DNA of 64,000 bases from Flavobacterium hibernum (GCF_000832125.1 NZ_JPRK01000004.1:124001-188000), one strand, 5' to 3'; positions 28,482-38,025 are shown, numbered from the stretch's first letter. The notes: generated from the letters alone by a model not told the origin. Program-made: numbers and translations.

Positions 28482-29102
28482 ATGGAATTTTCATCAAAAT
28501 TAATAGAAAAAGCAGTCAATGAAATGTCGCAATTACCCGGAATTGGTAAACGTACGGCATTGCGATTGGTTCTACATTTATTAAAACAGCCAAAAGAGCA
28601 AACTGGTTTTTTATCACAAGCATTGTTAAATATGCGTGAGGATATTAAATTTTGTGAAAATTGTCATAATATATCAGATACAAAAGTTTGCGAAATCTGC
28701 GCTAATCTGGCAAGAAATCATCAGACTATTTGTGTTGTCGAAGATATTCGCGATGTTATGGCTATCGAAAATACTGGTCAGTACAAAGGAATTTATCATG
28801 TTTTAGGTGGTAAAATCTCTCCAATAGAAGGAGTTGGGCCAAGCCAATTGAATATTTCAAGTTTAGTTGAAAAAGTAAAATCAGGAAAAGTAGTTGAGAT
28901 CATTTTTGCATTGAGCTCTACAATGGAAGGAGATACTACAAATTTCTATATTTATAAACAAATTGCCGAATCGGAAATTATAATTTCTACAATTGCTAGA
29001 GGAATATCGGTAGGTGATGAGTTAGAATATGCAGACGAAATTACACTTGGAAGAAGTATCTTGCATCGAGTTCCATTCGAAAAAACTTTCAAAAACAATT
29101 AA
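28482..29102 (+). CDS. recR: Recombination protein RecR
   Basis: RecR works with RecO and RecF to load RecA at gaps. The 206-residue protein has the N-terminal helix-hairpin-helix ([17 protein letters not shown]), a zinc finger with Cys58, Cys61, Cys70 and Cys73 ([16 protein letters not shown]), a Toprim domain ([20 protein letters not shown] and [20 protein letters not shown]) and the C-terminal [19 protein letters not shown]. It is complete. The start follows a promoter element closely. The polysaccharide genes begin 70 bases downstream. Confidence 0.97.
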   Translation: MEFSSKLIEKAVNEMSQLPGIGKRTALRLVLHLLKQPKEQTGFLSQALLNMREDIKFCENCHNISDTKVCEICANLARNHQTICVVEDIRDVMAIENTGQYKGIYHVLGGKISPIEGVGPSQLNISSLVEKVKSGKVVEIIFALSSTMEGDTTNFYIYKQIAESEIIISTIARGISVGDELEYADEITLGRSILHRVPFEKTFKNN

Positions 29103-29148
29103 ATTGGCGCAATTAGTGTCTAGATTTTCTGAAAATTAAAGGAAAACC

Positions 29149-29156
29149 TATATTTG
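29149..29156 (+). promoter_or_regulatory. -7 element ahead of the polysaccharide export genes
   Basis: TATATTTG matches TANNTTTG exactly and lies 17 bases before the ATG at 29173. It would start the wza-wzc-epimerase-dehydrogenase transcript. No exact TTG is found 20 bases upstream. Confidence 0.5.
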
Positions 29157-29172
29157 CCATAAAATTTGAATA

Positions 29173-29973
29173 ATGACAAAAAACTGCTTTTATATATTGC
29201 TATTAATTAGCATACTATTTACATCTTGCATTCCTGTAAAAGACCTAGTTTATTTACAAGATAAAAGCAGTTCAGGAGAACAAAGCAACATTGCTGCAGT
29301 TCAGTCTAAACCTTATAGATTACAGGTAAATGATGTTTTGAGTATTGATATAAAGGCCATTGATCCAAAATTGGTAGCCATTTTTAACACAAGCACAACT
29401 GAAACTAGTAATTCAGGAGTTGTAAAATCAGAATCGGGTTTATATTTTAATGGATTTACGGTCGATGATCACGGAAATATTAGAATGCCTATTTTGGGTG
29501 AAATAAATGTTATTGGATATACACTTGAAGAAGTCAGAATTAAAATCGAAAAAAAACTTCTTGAAGAGTACTTTAAAAGTGAGGCTAATATTTTTGTAAC
29601 AGTAAAACTAGCTGGTTTTAGATATACGATTAATGGTGAAGTTGGAAGCACTGGAACAAAAACATTGTATCAAGAGCATGTAAATATAATGGAAGCTATT
29701 GCAAACGCGGGAGACATTACCACAGTTGGAAATAGAAAATCTGTAACAGTAATTCGTCAAACTCCAACTGGAGTTCAAATGAACGATCTCGATTTAACAG
29801 ATGTAAATGTGATGAAATCGCCATATTATTATTTACAGCCTAATGATTATATTTATGTGAAGCCGCTAAGACAAAAAACTTGGGGAACTGGACAAACAGG
29901 TATACAATCAATAGGAACTATAATTACCTTATTGTCATTGGCAACAACAGTTTATTTGATTCTGAAAAACTAA
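29173..29973 (+). CDS. Polysaccharide export lipoprotein, short Wza-like
   Basis: Wza proteins form the outer-membrane channel for capsule or exopolysaccharide. This 266-residue protein has a lipoprotein signal with lipobox LFTSC (Cys19), a Poly_export domain (YRLQVNDVLSIDIKAIDPKL to about residue 150, with ILGEINVIGYTLEEVRIKIE) and an SLBB-like segment (YTINGEVGSTGTKTLYQEHV). It ends in a hydrophobic helix (GTIITLLSLATTVYLILKN) that may cross the outer membrane, as Wza's C-terminal helix does. It is ten bases upstream of the Wzc kinase gene, which it should pair with. Confidence 0.9.
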   Translation: MTKNCFYILLLISILFTSCIPVKDLVYLQDKSSSGEQSNIAAVQSKPYRLQVNDVLSIDIKAIDPKLVAIFNTSTTETSNSGVVKSESGLYFNGFTVDDHGNIRMPILGEINVIGYTLEEVRIKIEKKLLEEYFKSEANIFVTVKLAGFRYTINGEVGSTGTKTLYQEHVNIMEAIANAGDITTVGNRKSVTVIRQTPTGVQMNDLDLTDVNVMKSPYYYLQPNDYIYVKPLRQKTWGTGQTGIQSIGTIITLLSLATTVYLILKN

Positions 29974-29982
29974 ATTCGAAGG

Positions 29983-32430
29983 ATGTTAGATATAAAAGAT
30001 TTTTCCATTTTTGAGAATCATTCAAATTTTGATTTTAAGGGTTTTCTAATAAAAATCGCTAGTTATTGGAAGTGGTTTTTGGTTAGTTTAATAATATCTT
30101 TTGCAATTGCTTATCAGGTAAATATTCGTAAAGAAAAAATTTACGCAATGCAAACCTTGATTTCAATTAAAGAAGAACGAAATCCTTTTTTTACATCAAA
30201 CACCAGTTTAGTTTTCAATTGGGGAGGAGCTTCAGATCAAGTAAATAATATTTCAACTATAATTCAATCTCGATCGCATAATGAGTTAGTTGTAAGTAAA
30301 TTGCAGTTTTATATAGATTACTTTGTTCAGGGAAAATACAATTTAATTGATTCATACGGTGAGGTGCCTTTTTATGTAAATATTGACAAAGCAAAAGGGC
30401 AACTTGCAAATACCTTAATTAGAATTAAGTTTGTTAGTCCTTCAGAATATGAAATTCGAATTTCTTTCGAGAATAATTCAGTTTCTCTAGTCACATATAC
30501 AAATAATACTTATAATAATACGGCTGTTCAACCTATAGAATTTGTTAAAAGATATAAAGTTGGCGAACAGGTTTCCTTGCCTTTCTTAAATTGGAAATTG
30601 CAAATAAATGATAATCCAGGGTTTTATACGGGAAATGAATATTTTGTAAAATTCAATGATTTTGACGGTACAGTATCTCGTTATAGAGGAGTTAGTATTA
30701 CCTCTGATGATAAAAGCGGTTCAATATTGACCTTAGGATTACAAGGTACAAACAAAGCCAGAATGGTAGAATATTTGAATTCGACAGTAAAAATGTTGAT
30801 CAAGATTCAGCTAGATGGAAAAAATCAGTTTGCTACCAATACTATTAGATTTATAGATAGCACACTTGTTTCTATGGAGTCGCAACTGAAGCAAACGGGG
30901 AATGAACTAAAAACTTTCAGAAAAGATAAAAATATTTATGAGATAGAAGGTGGAGGAGCTAAGGTGTCTGATAAAATAATGGATTTTGATGTAGAGAAAG
31001 ATCAGGTTACAAGAAAAATTACATACTATAATTCTTTGAAATCATATTTGAATAATAGCGTAGATTATTCAAGATTACCAGCTCCTTCAGTTGCCGGAAT
31101 TGAGGATCCGAATATTGTTGTCAATGTGTCAAAACTTATAGCGCTTTCAACTCAAAGATCTGAAATGGCTTATGCTGTAAAAAGTGATAAAATATTTAAA
31201 GATTTTGATAATCAAATGCGAGCTGTTAAAAATGTTTTGCTTGAAAACATTGCCTCGGCAAAAGAATCTTTATTGACAGATTTAGCAATGGTAAATGCAA
31301 AAATTGGTCAGGCTGAAAGTACAGTGAAAAGACTTCCAGAAGAACAACAAGAATTGGTAAAGATTCAAAGAAAATATGATTTAAGTGATAATATTTACAC
31401 TGAATTTCTTAAAAAAAGAAATGAAGCCGAGATTGTAAAAGCATCTAATTTATCAGATGTGCATTTTATTGATTCGGCAAAAGATATTGGAGGTGGATTA
31501 GTTGGGCCTAAAACATCTGTGAATTATATTTTGGCTCTGTTTTTAGGGATATTAGTTCCTTTGTTATTTATTTTTGGAATTTTCTTTGTAAATAACTCAA
31601 TTCAAAATGCTGATGATGTTAGTAAATTGACTCAAATACCATTAATTGGAGTAATTGGAGTAAATAAAGATGCTGTGAATTTAGCAGTGTTTGATAAACC
31701 AAAATCGGCACTATCAGAAGCTTTTAGAGCAATTCGTTCGTCGTTGCAATTTTTATATAAAAAACAAGAAGTAAGTGGTTCTAAAACGTTAATGATTACT
31801 TCATCTATAAGTGGCGAGGGGAAAACATTTTGTTCTATAAATATAGCTACAGTTTTTGCTTTGAGCGAAAAGAAAACAGTTATTGTTGGTTTGGATTTAC
31901 GAAAGCCAAGATTGTCTGAGGAATTTGATATTAAAAATGAAGCGGGTGTTGTTAATTATTTGATCAAGCAAAATAGTTTAGATGAAATTATTAATGCAAC
32001 GCAAATTGCAAATCTTGATGTAATTCTTTCAGGGCCAATTCCGCCAAATCCGTCCGAGCTTATCTTAAGTGACGCAATGAGAGAATTAATTTTAGAATTA
32101 AAACAAAAATATGATTATATTATTCTGGATACCCCTCCAGTTGGTTTAGTTTCTGATGCTTTAGAGTTATCTCAATATGCCGATGTTACTCTGTACATAG
32201 TACGACAGAATTATACAAAGAAGGATATGATAACTTTGTTAAATACAAGGGTAAAAAGAGGCGAGTTAACTAATGCAAGCATAGTTTTGAATGGTTATGA
32301 AAATAAGGCAAAATATGGCTCGGCTTATGGATACGGATATGGTTATGGAGCTTACGGAAATGGATATCATGATGAAGTAGAAAAAATAAGTTTTTGGAAG
32401 ACTATTTTGAATAAACTTAATAAGAAATAA
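29983..32430 (+). CDS. Wzc-type polysaccharide co-polymerase with bacterial tyrosine kinase domain
   Basis: Wzc controls capsule chain length and export by cycling tyrosine phosphorylation. The 815-residue inner-membrane protein has a Wzz domain after TM1 (residues about 25-45), a long periplasmic coiled region (to about 500), TM2 (ILALFLGILVPLLFIFGIFF) and a cytosolic BY-kinase. The kinase has Walker A SISGEGKTF with Lys614, Walker A' with Asp638 (GLDLRKPRL) and Walker B with Asp716 (IILDTPPVG). Seven tyrosines lie at 778-795 in a Gly/Tyr tail (YGYGYGYGAYGNGY), the autophosphorylation cluster. The partner exporter is directly upstream; no phosphatase (Wzb) gene is seen here. Confidence 0.95.
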   Translation: MLDIKDFSIFENHSNFDFKGFLIKIASYWKWFLVSLIISFAIAYQVNIRKEKIYAMQTLISIKEERNPFFTSNTSLVFNWGGASDQVNNISTIIQSRSHNELVVSKLQFYIDYFVQGKYNLIDSYGEVPFYVNIDKAKGQLANTLIRIKFVSPSEYEIRISFENNSVSLVTYTNNTYNNTAVQPIEFVKRYKVGEQVSLPFLNWKLQINDNPGFYTGNEYFVKFNDFDGTVSRYRGVSITSDDKSGSILTLGLQGTNKARMVEYLNSTVKMLIKIQLDGKNQFATNTIRFIDSTLVSMESQLKQTGNELKTFRKDKNIYEIEGGGAKVSDKIMDFDVEKDQVTRKITYYNSLKSYLNNSVDYSRLPAPSVAGIEDPNIVVNVSKLIALSTQRSEMAYAVKSDKIFKDFDNQMRAVKNVLLENIASAKESLLTDLAMVNAKIGQAESTVKRLPEEQQELVKIQRKYDLSDNIYTEFLKKRNEAEIVKASNLSDVHFIDSAKDIGGGLVGPKTSVNYILALFLGILVPLLFIFGIFFVNNSIQNADDVSKLTQIPLIGVIGVNKDAVNLAVFDKPKSALSEAFRAIRSSLQFLYKKQEVSGSKTLMITSSISGEGKTFCSINIATVFALSEKKTVIVGLDLRKPRLSEEFDIKNEAGVVNYLIKQNSLDEIINATQIANLDVILSGPIPPNPSELILSDAMRELILELKQKYDYIILDTPPVGLVSDALELSQYADVTLYIVRQNYTKKDMITLLNTRVKRGELTNASIVLNGYENKAKYGSAYGYGYGYGAYGNGYHDEVEKISFWKTILNKLNKK

Positions 32431-32440
32431 ATTAAATGGA

Positions 32441-33424
32441 ATGAATACATCAAGTCAATATACTATTCTGATTACAGGTGGAGCAGGATTTATTGGATCA
32501 AATTTGTCTGAATATTTTTTAGGACAAGGTCACAAAGTAGTCTGTTTAGATAATTTTTCGACCGGTCATCATCATAATTTAAAGGATTTTTTAAAAAATC
32601 CTAATTTTAAATTAATTGAAGGAGATATTCGAAATATTGCAGATTGTATTTTGGCAGTTAACGGAGTTGATTATGTTTTACATCAGGCAGCTTTAGGTTC
32701 AGTACCGAGATCCATTAATGACCCAATAACAACTAATGATGTAAATGTTTCAGGTTTTTTAAATATGTTGGTCGCTTCGCGTGACGAAAAAGTTAGAAGA
32801 TTTATATATGCGGCCAGTTCTTCAACCTATGGAGATTCTCAAGGATTGCCAAAAGTAGAAGATGTAATTGGTAAACCCTTGTCGCCATATGCAATCACTA
32901 AATATGTTAATGAATTATATGCTGAAATTTTTAGTCGAACTTACAAATTAGAAACCATAGGATTGCGTTATTTTAATGTTTTTGGAAGAAAACAAGATCC
33001 TAATGGTGCATACGCAGCTGTGATTCCTAAATTTGTAATGCAATTGATGAAGCACGAAAGTCCTGTGATTAATGGAGATGGTAATTATTCTCGTGATTTT
33101 ACTTATATAGACAATGTAATTCAGATGAATGAATTAGCAATGAAAAGTCAGAATCCAGAAGCAATAAATACGGTTTATAATACTGCATTTGGAGATAGAA
33201 ATACATTAAATGATTTGGTAAGATATTTGAAAGAATATTTGTCCGAGTTCGATTCCGAAATTGCCGATGTGAAAATTGTTAATGGTGAAAATAGAGCAGG
33301 CGATATACCGCATTCATTGGCAAGTATAGAAAAAGCAAAAGAAATATTAGGATATAATCCAAAATATTCTTTGCAAGACGGATTGAAAGAAGCTGTGAGC
33401 TGGTATTGGAATAATTTGAAATAA
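32441..33424 (+). CDS. UDP-N-acetylglucosamine 4-epimerase-like SDR enzyme (WbpP/TviC type)
   Basis: This 327-residue extended short-chain dehydrogenase has the NAD motif TGGAGFIGSN, the family DNFSTGHHHNL and the catalytic SSSTYG with Tyr150 and Lys154 in SPYAITKYVNELYAEIF. The sequence SVPRSINDP and LRYFNVFGRKQDPNGAYAAV is typical of the WbpP/TviC group, which interconverts UDP-GlcNAc and UDP-GalNAc or their uronic acids. The substrate is inferred, not proven. Together with the dehydrogenase at 35669 it would give N-acetylgalactosaminuronic acid. It follows the kinase by ten bases. Confidence 0.82.
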   Translation: MNTSSQYTILITGGAGFIGSNLSEYFLGQGHKVVCLDNFSTGHHHNLKDFLKNPNFKLIEGDIRNIADCILAVNGVDYVLHQAALGSVPRSINDPITTNDVNVSGFLNMLVASRDEKVRRFIYAASSSTYGDSQGLPKVEDVIGKPLSPYAITKYVNELYAEIFSRTYKLETIGLRYFNVFGRKQDPNGAYAAVIPKFVMQLMKHESPVINGDGNYSRDFTYIDNVIQMNELAMKSQNPEAINTVYNTAFGDRNTLNDLVRYLKEYLSEFDSEIADVKIVNGENRAGDIPHSLASIEKAKEILGYNPKYSLQDGLKEAVSWYWNNLK

Positions 33425-33451
33425 ATAAGGATCAAGTTAATAGAAAATTAA

Positions 33452-34843
33452 ATGAAAATTACAAAAATTTGTTGCATTGGTGCTGGTTATGTTGGAGGTC
33501 CAACTATGGCAGTAATTGCACAAAAATGCCCTAATATTCAAGTGACAGTTGTTGACTTGAACGAACAAAGAATTAAAGATTGGAATGATCCTAATACGGA
33601 GAATATTCCAATTTATGAGCCAGGGCTTGCAGAAATAGTAGCTGAAGCGAGAGGGAGGAATCTATTCTTTTCTACGGAAGTAGAAAAAGCAATTGATGAA
33701 GCGCAGGTGATTTTTATATCAGTAAATACTCCAACCAAAACTTATGGTAAAGGTAAAGGTATGGCTGCAGATTTGAAATATATCGAATTATGCGCCAGAC
33801 AAATTGCTAAAGTGGCCAAGCAAAATAAAATTGTTGTTGAAAAATCAACATTGCCAGTAAGAACGGCTGAAGCAATAAAAAGTATTTTAGATAATACTGG
33901 AAATGGAGTGCAATTTCAAATTTTGTCAAATCCTGAATTTTTAGCAGAAGGAACTGCAGTAACGGATTTATTAAATCCTGATAGAATTTTAATAGGAGGA
34001 GATACAACGCCCGAAGGTGAGGAGGCTATTAGTGCTTTGGTTGATGTATATGCAAATTGGGTAAGTAGAGATAAAATTTTAACCACAAATGTTTGGTCGT
34101 CAGAATTGTCCAAACTTACTGCTAATGCATTTTTGGCTCAACGTATTTCATCTATAAATGCAATGTCTGAATTGTGTGAAAAAACAGGTGCTGATGTTAA
34201 CGAAGTTGCAAAAGCAATTGGAATGGACAGTAGAATTGGACCAAAATTTTTAAAAGCATCAGTTGGTTTTGGAGGTTCTTGTTTTCAAAAAGATATTCTA
34301 AATTTAGTTTACATAGCAAAATCTTATGGATTAAATGAGGTAGCAGATTACTGGGAGCAAGTTATTATAATGAACGATCATCAGAAAAGAAGATTTTCGA
34401 ATAAAATAGTTCAAACTTTATATAATACGGTAGCCGATAAAAAAATTACATTTTTAGGTTGGGCTTTCAAAAAAGATACGAACGATACCAGAGAATCTGC
34501 AGCAATTTATGTTGCTGACGATTTGATTAATGAACAAGCAAAAATTTCTGTTTACGACCCAAAGGTTTCAAGGAATAAAATGCTGAGCGATTTAGATTAT
34601 TTGGAAACAAGAACAGTTGAAGAAAATAGTAATGCATTGTCCATATTTGATAATGCTTATGAAGCTTGTAAAGGAGCTCATGCAATTGCAATTTTAACTG
34701 AGTGGGATGAATTTACAGGTTATGATTGGAAAAAAATATATGATTTAATGCATAAGCCAGCTTTTCTTTTTGATGGTAGAAATATATTAAACGCAAAAGA
34801 ATTGGAATCTATTGGGTTTATTTATAATGGGATAGGTTCGTAG
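33452..34843 (+). CDS. UDP-glucose 6-dehydrogenase
   Basis: UDP-glucose dehydrogenase makes UDP-glucuronate by two NAD-dependent oxidations. The 463-residue protein is of the longer, animal-like type, starting [20 protein letters not shown]. The catalytic Cys277 lies in [16 protein letters not shown] and [12 protein letters not shown] and [11 protein letters not shown] are conserved. The C-terminal UDP-binding domain has [23 protein letters not shown]-glucuronate is probably used in the surface polysaccharide. It lies 28 bases after the epimerase. Confidence 0.92.
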   Translation: MKITKICCIGAGYVGGPTMAVIAQKCPNIQVTVVDLNEQRIKDWNDPNTENIPIYEPGLAEIVAEARGRNLFFSTEVEKAIDEAQVIFISVNTPTKTYGKGKGMAADLKYIELCARQIAKVAKQNKIVVEKSTLPVRTAEAIKSILDNTGNGVQFQILSNPEFLAEGTAVTDLLNPDRILIGGDTTPEGEEAISALVDVYANWVSRDKILTTNVWSSELSKLTANAFLAQRISSINAMSELCEKTGADVNEVAKAIGMDSRIGPKFLKASVGFGGSCFQKDILNLVYIAKSYGLNEVADYWEQVIIMNDHQKRRFSNKIVQTLYNTVADKKITFLGWAFKKDTNDTRESAAIYVADDLINEQAKISVYDPKVSRNKMLSDLDYLETRTVEENSNALSIFDNAYEACKGAHAIAILTEWDEFTGYDWKKIYDLMHKPAFLFDGRNILNAKELESIGFIYNGIGS

Positions 34844-34931
34844 TTGAATATGTATCGTGAAATAAAATTAATGATGAAATGTATACAGGAAAGAGGAGTC
34901 TAGAAGTTTTATTTCAATATAAAGAGAGAAT

Positions 34932-35396
34932 ATGAATTGGTATGTAGTATATACAAAACCTAAATGGGAGAAAAAAGTAGCAGAGAAACTTAATCAGATT
35001 GGGATCGAATGTTACTGCCCGTTAATTACTCAAATAAAAGAATGGTCTGATAGGAAGAAAAAGGTTGAAGTTCCTCTTTTTAATTCTTATGTATTCGTTC
35101 AGTTGGCAGATAAAGAGCGAAATTCTGTTTTTCAAATTGCTGGAGTGGTACGATATTTATTTTGGCTAGGTAAGCCTGCTGTTGTTCGTGATGAAGAAAT
35201 AAATATAATTAAAATGAGTCTTAAGGCTGAGAATATTAGTGATATTTCGGTGACTTCTATTCAGGTTGGAGATCGTATAAAATTAGAAACGGGAGCATTT
35301 AGCAATCAGAGTGCAATAGTTCAAGAAGTCTCAAATACACATTATATATTAGTTTTAGAATCTTTAGGATGTGTTCTTAAAATAAAATACAAATAA
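34932..35396 (+). CDS. NusG-like specialised transcription elongation factor (UpxY/RfaH-like)
   Basis: This 154-residue protein has a NusG N-terminal domain (MNWYVVYTKPKWEKKVAEKL, IECYCPLITQIKEW, PLFNSYVFVQL, residues about 1-95) and a C-terminal KOW-like part (VGDRIKLETGAFSNQSAIVQ, residues about 108-154). It is shorter than housekeeping NusG and embedded in a polysaccharide locus, as are the UpxY factors of Bacteroides, which promote read-through of their own capsule operons. By analogy it may boost transcription here; that is inference. It is separated by 88 bases from ugd and by 272 from the next gene. The gap downstream contains overlapping hairpins. Confidence 0.88.
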   Translation: MNWYVVYTKPKWEKKVAEKLNQIGIECYCPLITQIKEWSDRKKKVEVPLFNSYVFVQLADKERNSVFQIAGVVRYLFWLGKPAVVRDEEINIIKMSLKAENISDISVTSIQVGDRIKLETGAFSNQSAIVQEVSNTHYILVLESLGCVLKIKYK

Positions 35397-35407
35397 ATCA
35401 GTTATAG

Positions 35408-35477
35408 TTTAACTGTTTTTTAGTTAAAACAGAAGATGAAATTTCTTTAATATGAGATTTTATTTTCTGTTTTTTTT
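35408..35477 (+). terminator. Overlapping hairpins after the NusG-like gene, possible terminator or attenuator
   Basis: TTTAACT (35408-35414) can pair with AGTTAAA (35422-35428). AAAACAGAA (35426-35434) can pair with TTCTGTTTT (around 35465-35473), followed by T residues to 35477, with a 30-base loop. The two stems share 35426-35428, so they exclude each other. The second stem with its T-run looks like a terminator and the first could compete with it. Confidence 0.5.
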
Positions 35478-35569
35478 ATAATGTATTTTTTTACATACTG
35501 ATTGATAGTAGATTAAACTATGTCATTTTTTTTAAATTGTTTGTTTTTTCAGTATTACGGGAAACCGTA

Positions 35570-35600
35570 TTGAATAAATTGACTTAATATGTTATATTTG
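35570..35600 (+). promoter_or_regulatory. Promoter of the second polysaccharide transcript
   Basis: TTG at 35570-35572 and TATATTTG at 35593-35600, 20 bases apart, match the Bacteroidota promoter pattern. The start codon of the dehydrogenase is 68 bases downstream. A small inverted repeat TACGG-GAAA-CCGTA lies across the region just upstream of and into the TTG box. Confidence 0.68.
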
Positions 35601-35668
35601 CCGAAAATGATTTTTAGAGTATCTGTGTCAAACCTTTGTGACTCAGAGAGGCGAAGCCGTGAATTGTA

Positions 35669-36982
35669 ATGACTGAAGTGAATAAAAAAGAAGATAAGTT
35701 GAAAGAAAACATAAAAATAGCTGTTATTGGTTTAGGTTATGTTGGTTTGCCTTTGGCTCGATTATTTGCTACTAAATATGCTGTTGTTGGCTTTGATATC
35801 AACGAAACAAGAGTTGCGTCGCTAAAATCAGGTACAGATACAACATTAGAAGTAGATGATTTAACTTTGCAAAAAGTTCTAGTTACAGATTCAAGTTCTA
35901 AAGTTGGGCTATATTGCACGACTTCCTTAGATGATATTGCGGATTGTAATTATTTTGTAATAACAGTGCCAACTCCTGTAGATAAAAATAATCGTCCTGA
36001 TTTAACTCCTTTGTACAAATCGAGTGAGTCAGTAGGTAAAGTATTAAAGAAAGGGGATATAGTAATTTACGAATCTACAGTTTACCCTGGAGTAACAGAA
36101 GAACAATGTGTTCCTGTTTTAGAGAAAATTTCAGGTTTGAAATTTAATGAAGATTTCTTTGCAGGTTATTCACCTGAAAGAATAAATCCGGGTGATAAAG
36201 AGCATACAGTTGAAAAAATTCTAAAAGTAACTTCAGGTTCAACACCTGAAATTGGATTAAGAGTTGATGCCTTGTACAGATCAGTTATTACAGCTGGAAC
36301 TCATTTAGCACCAACTATAAAAGTTGCTGAAGCTGCTAAAGTTATTGAAAATTCGCAAAGAGATATTAATATAGCTTTTGTAAACGAGCTTGCTAAAATA
36401 TTTAACTTAATGAATATTGATACCCAAGATGTTTTAGAAGCGGCATCAACAAAATGGAATTTTTTACCATTTAAACCGGGTTTAGTTGGAGGCCATTGTA
36501 TTGGTGTCGATCCATATTATTTAGCGCAAAGAGCACAAGAATTTGGGTATCATCCCGAAATAATTTTGGCAGGACGACGTTTGAACGATAGCATGGGAGA
36601 ATATGTAGCTTCGCAAGTAGTAAAGTTGATGATAAAAAAGGGAATTTCAGTAAATGGAGCAAATCTTTTAATGCTTGGAATTACTTTTAAAGAGAATTGT
36701 CCCGATGTGAGAAATACTAAAATAGTTGATGTAATAAGAGCATTAAAAGAATATGGGATTTCTGTTACAATTTATGACCCTTTAGCTAATAGTAAAGAGG
36801 TGAAAAAAGAATACAATTTAGAAACAATGAATTTTGTTCCAGTAGAAAAATTTGATGCTATTGTTTTAGGAGTTGCACATGCTGAATTTTTAAAAATGAA
36901 TTTTTCTGAGTTACAAAAAAGAGACAGTTTAATATATGATGTAAAAGGAGTTTTAGGTAGTATAGCAGATAATAGGTTATAG
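35669..36982 (+). CDS. Nucleotide-sugar dehydrogenase, UDP-N-acetylhexosamine type (WbpO/TviB-like)
   Basis: This 437-residue member of the UDP-glucose/GDP-mannose dehydrogenase family starts with a NAD pocket IAVIGLGYVGLPLARLFA. It has VPTPVDKNNRPDL and YESTVYPGVTEE, and catalytic Cys277 in GLVGGHCIGVDPYYL. GITFKENCPDVRNTK opens the C-terminal domain. These features are those of the TviB/WbpO subgroup, which oxidises UDP-GlcNAc or UDP-GalNAc to the uronic acid. With the 4-epimerase at 32441 it forms the Vi-antigen-like pair. A separate UDP-glucose dehydrogenase is at 33452, so the two are not redundant. Confidence 0.88.
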   Translation: MTEVNKKEDKLKENIKIAVIGLGYVGLPLARLFATKYAVVGFDINETRVASLKSGTDTTLEVDDLTLQKVLVTDSSSKVGLYCTTSLDDIADCNYFVITVPTPVDKNNRPDLTPLYKSSESVGKVLKKGDIVIYESTVYPGVTEEQCVPVLEKISGLKFNEDFFAGYSPERINPGDKEHTVEKILKVTSGSTPEIGLRVDALYRSVITAGTHLAPTIKVAEAAKVIENSQRDINIAFVNELAKIFNLMNIDTQDVLEAASTKWNFLPFKPGLVGGHCIGVDPYYLAQRAQEFGYHPEIILAGRRLNDSMGEYVASQVVKLMIKKGISVNGANLLMLGITFKENCPDVRNTKIVDVIRALKEYGISVTIYDPLANSKEVKKEYNLETMNFVPVEKFDAIVLGVAHAEFLKMNFSELQKRDSLIYDVKGVLGSIADNRL

Positions 36983-37012
36983 TATTTAAAAGTTCTTTTT
37001 TTATTTAAAAAA

Positions 37013-38020
37013 ATGGAAACAAACAATTCAATTATACATGTAATTTTAACAGGCGGAATCGGAAGCAGATTGTGGCCCCTCTCTAGAAAAAGTCAACCCA
37101 AGCAATATCTAGAGATATTTGAAAATAAATCTTTATTTGAAATAACTGTTGATCGTAATAGTTATTTGGCTAATAAAGTAATGGTAGTGGGGAATGTCGA
37201 TAATCATCATTTAAGTAGTAAAGTGATGGATAAGACCAAAACTTCTTATGTGAACATAGTAGAAGCAACACCTAGGAACACTGCAGCTGCGATTGCTTTT
37301 GCTGCATTTGCATCGAATCCGGATGACATATTAATTGTAACTCCTTCAGATCATATTATTGATAAAATGGAGGATTATAATAAAGCAATTAATCAGGCTG
37401 TTTCAAAAGCAGAAGATGGATTTATTGTTACTTTTGGTATTATACCAACCAAACCTGAAACGGGATATGGTTATATAGAATCAAAAGGAGATACTGTGAT
37501 TTCGTTCAGAGAAAAGCCTAACGAAACTACTGCAAAAGAATTTATCGCAAAGGGAAATTTCTTATGGAATAGTGGAATGTTTTGTTTTAAAGCAAGTGTT
37601 CTTTTAGAGGAACTTAAACAATTTCAACCAAATGTTTATGAGAAATCTAAAGCAGTATGGGAGGCAAATAAAAATGGATTTCTAGATTTAGATTTGTCTT
37701 TAGAAATTCCATCAATTAGTATTGATTATGCTGTTATGGAACGCAGTAAAAAAATTAAAGTGGTACCTGCAGCTTTTTCATGGTCAGATTTAGGTTCATT
37801 TGAATCTGTTTATGATTATTTAGTTTCAAATGGGCACCCTATTGACAAGAATGGAAATATGGTTATTGGTTCGGGAAAACATACAACTTTTCTAGGGCTA
37901 AAAAACACTATTTTTGTATATACTGATACAGCAAATTTAATTTTGCAAAAAGAAAGCTCGCAAGATGTTAAGGATATCTACAGTGAGTTAGAAAAAATAA
38001 ATTCAGATTTATTAAATTAA
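37013..38020 (+). CDS. manC: Mannose-1-phosphate guanylyltransferase
   Basis: This enzyme makes GDP-mannose, the precursor of GDP-L-fucose. The 335-residue protein has the pyrophosphorylase signature GGIGSRLWPLSRKSQPKQYL (residues about 14-33), ILIVTPSDHII, and PTKPETGYGYIES and FREKPN in the sugar-binding part. It lacks the C-terminal phosphomannose isomerase domain of bifunctional AlgA-type enzymes. No phosphomannomutase gene is seen in the window. The GDP-fucose genes gmd and fcl lie about 14 kb downstream. Confidence 0.9.
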   Translation: METNNSIIHVILTGGIGSRLWPLSRKSQPKQYLEIFENKSLFEITVDRNSYLANKVMVVGNVDNHHLSSKVMDKTKTSYVNIVEATPRNTAAAIAFAAFASNPDDILIVTPSDHIIDKMEDYNKAINQAVSKAEDGFIVTFGIIPTKPETGYGYIESKGDTVISFREKPNETTAKEFIAKGNFLWNSGMFCFKASVLLEELKQFQPNVYEKSKAVWEANKNGFLDLDLSLEIPSISIDYAVMERSKKIKVVPAAFSWSDLGSFESVYDYLVSNGHPIDKNGNMVIGSGKHTTFLGLKNTIFVYTDTANLILQKESSQDVKDIYSELEKINSDLLN

Positions 38021-38025
38021 TTTAA

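Noticed and set aside
34844..34931. A 17-codon reading frame before the NusG-like gene as a leader peptide
   Set aside because: It has no supporting start context or composition, and frames of this length are expected by chance.
35626..35655. CTTTGTGAC-type element in the leader as a genomic repeat
   Set aside because: Only one degenerate copy is present in the window, so a repeat family cannot be supported here; kept only as part of the leader structure.
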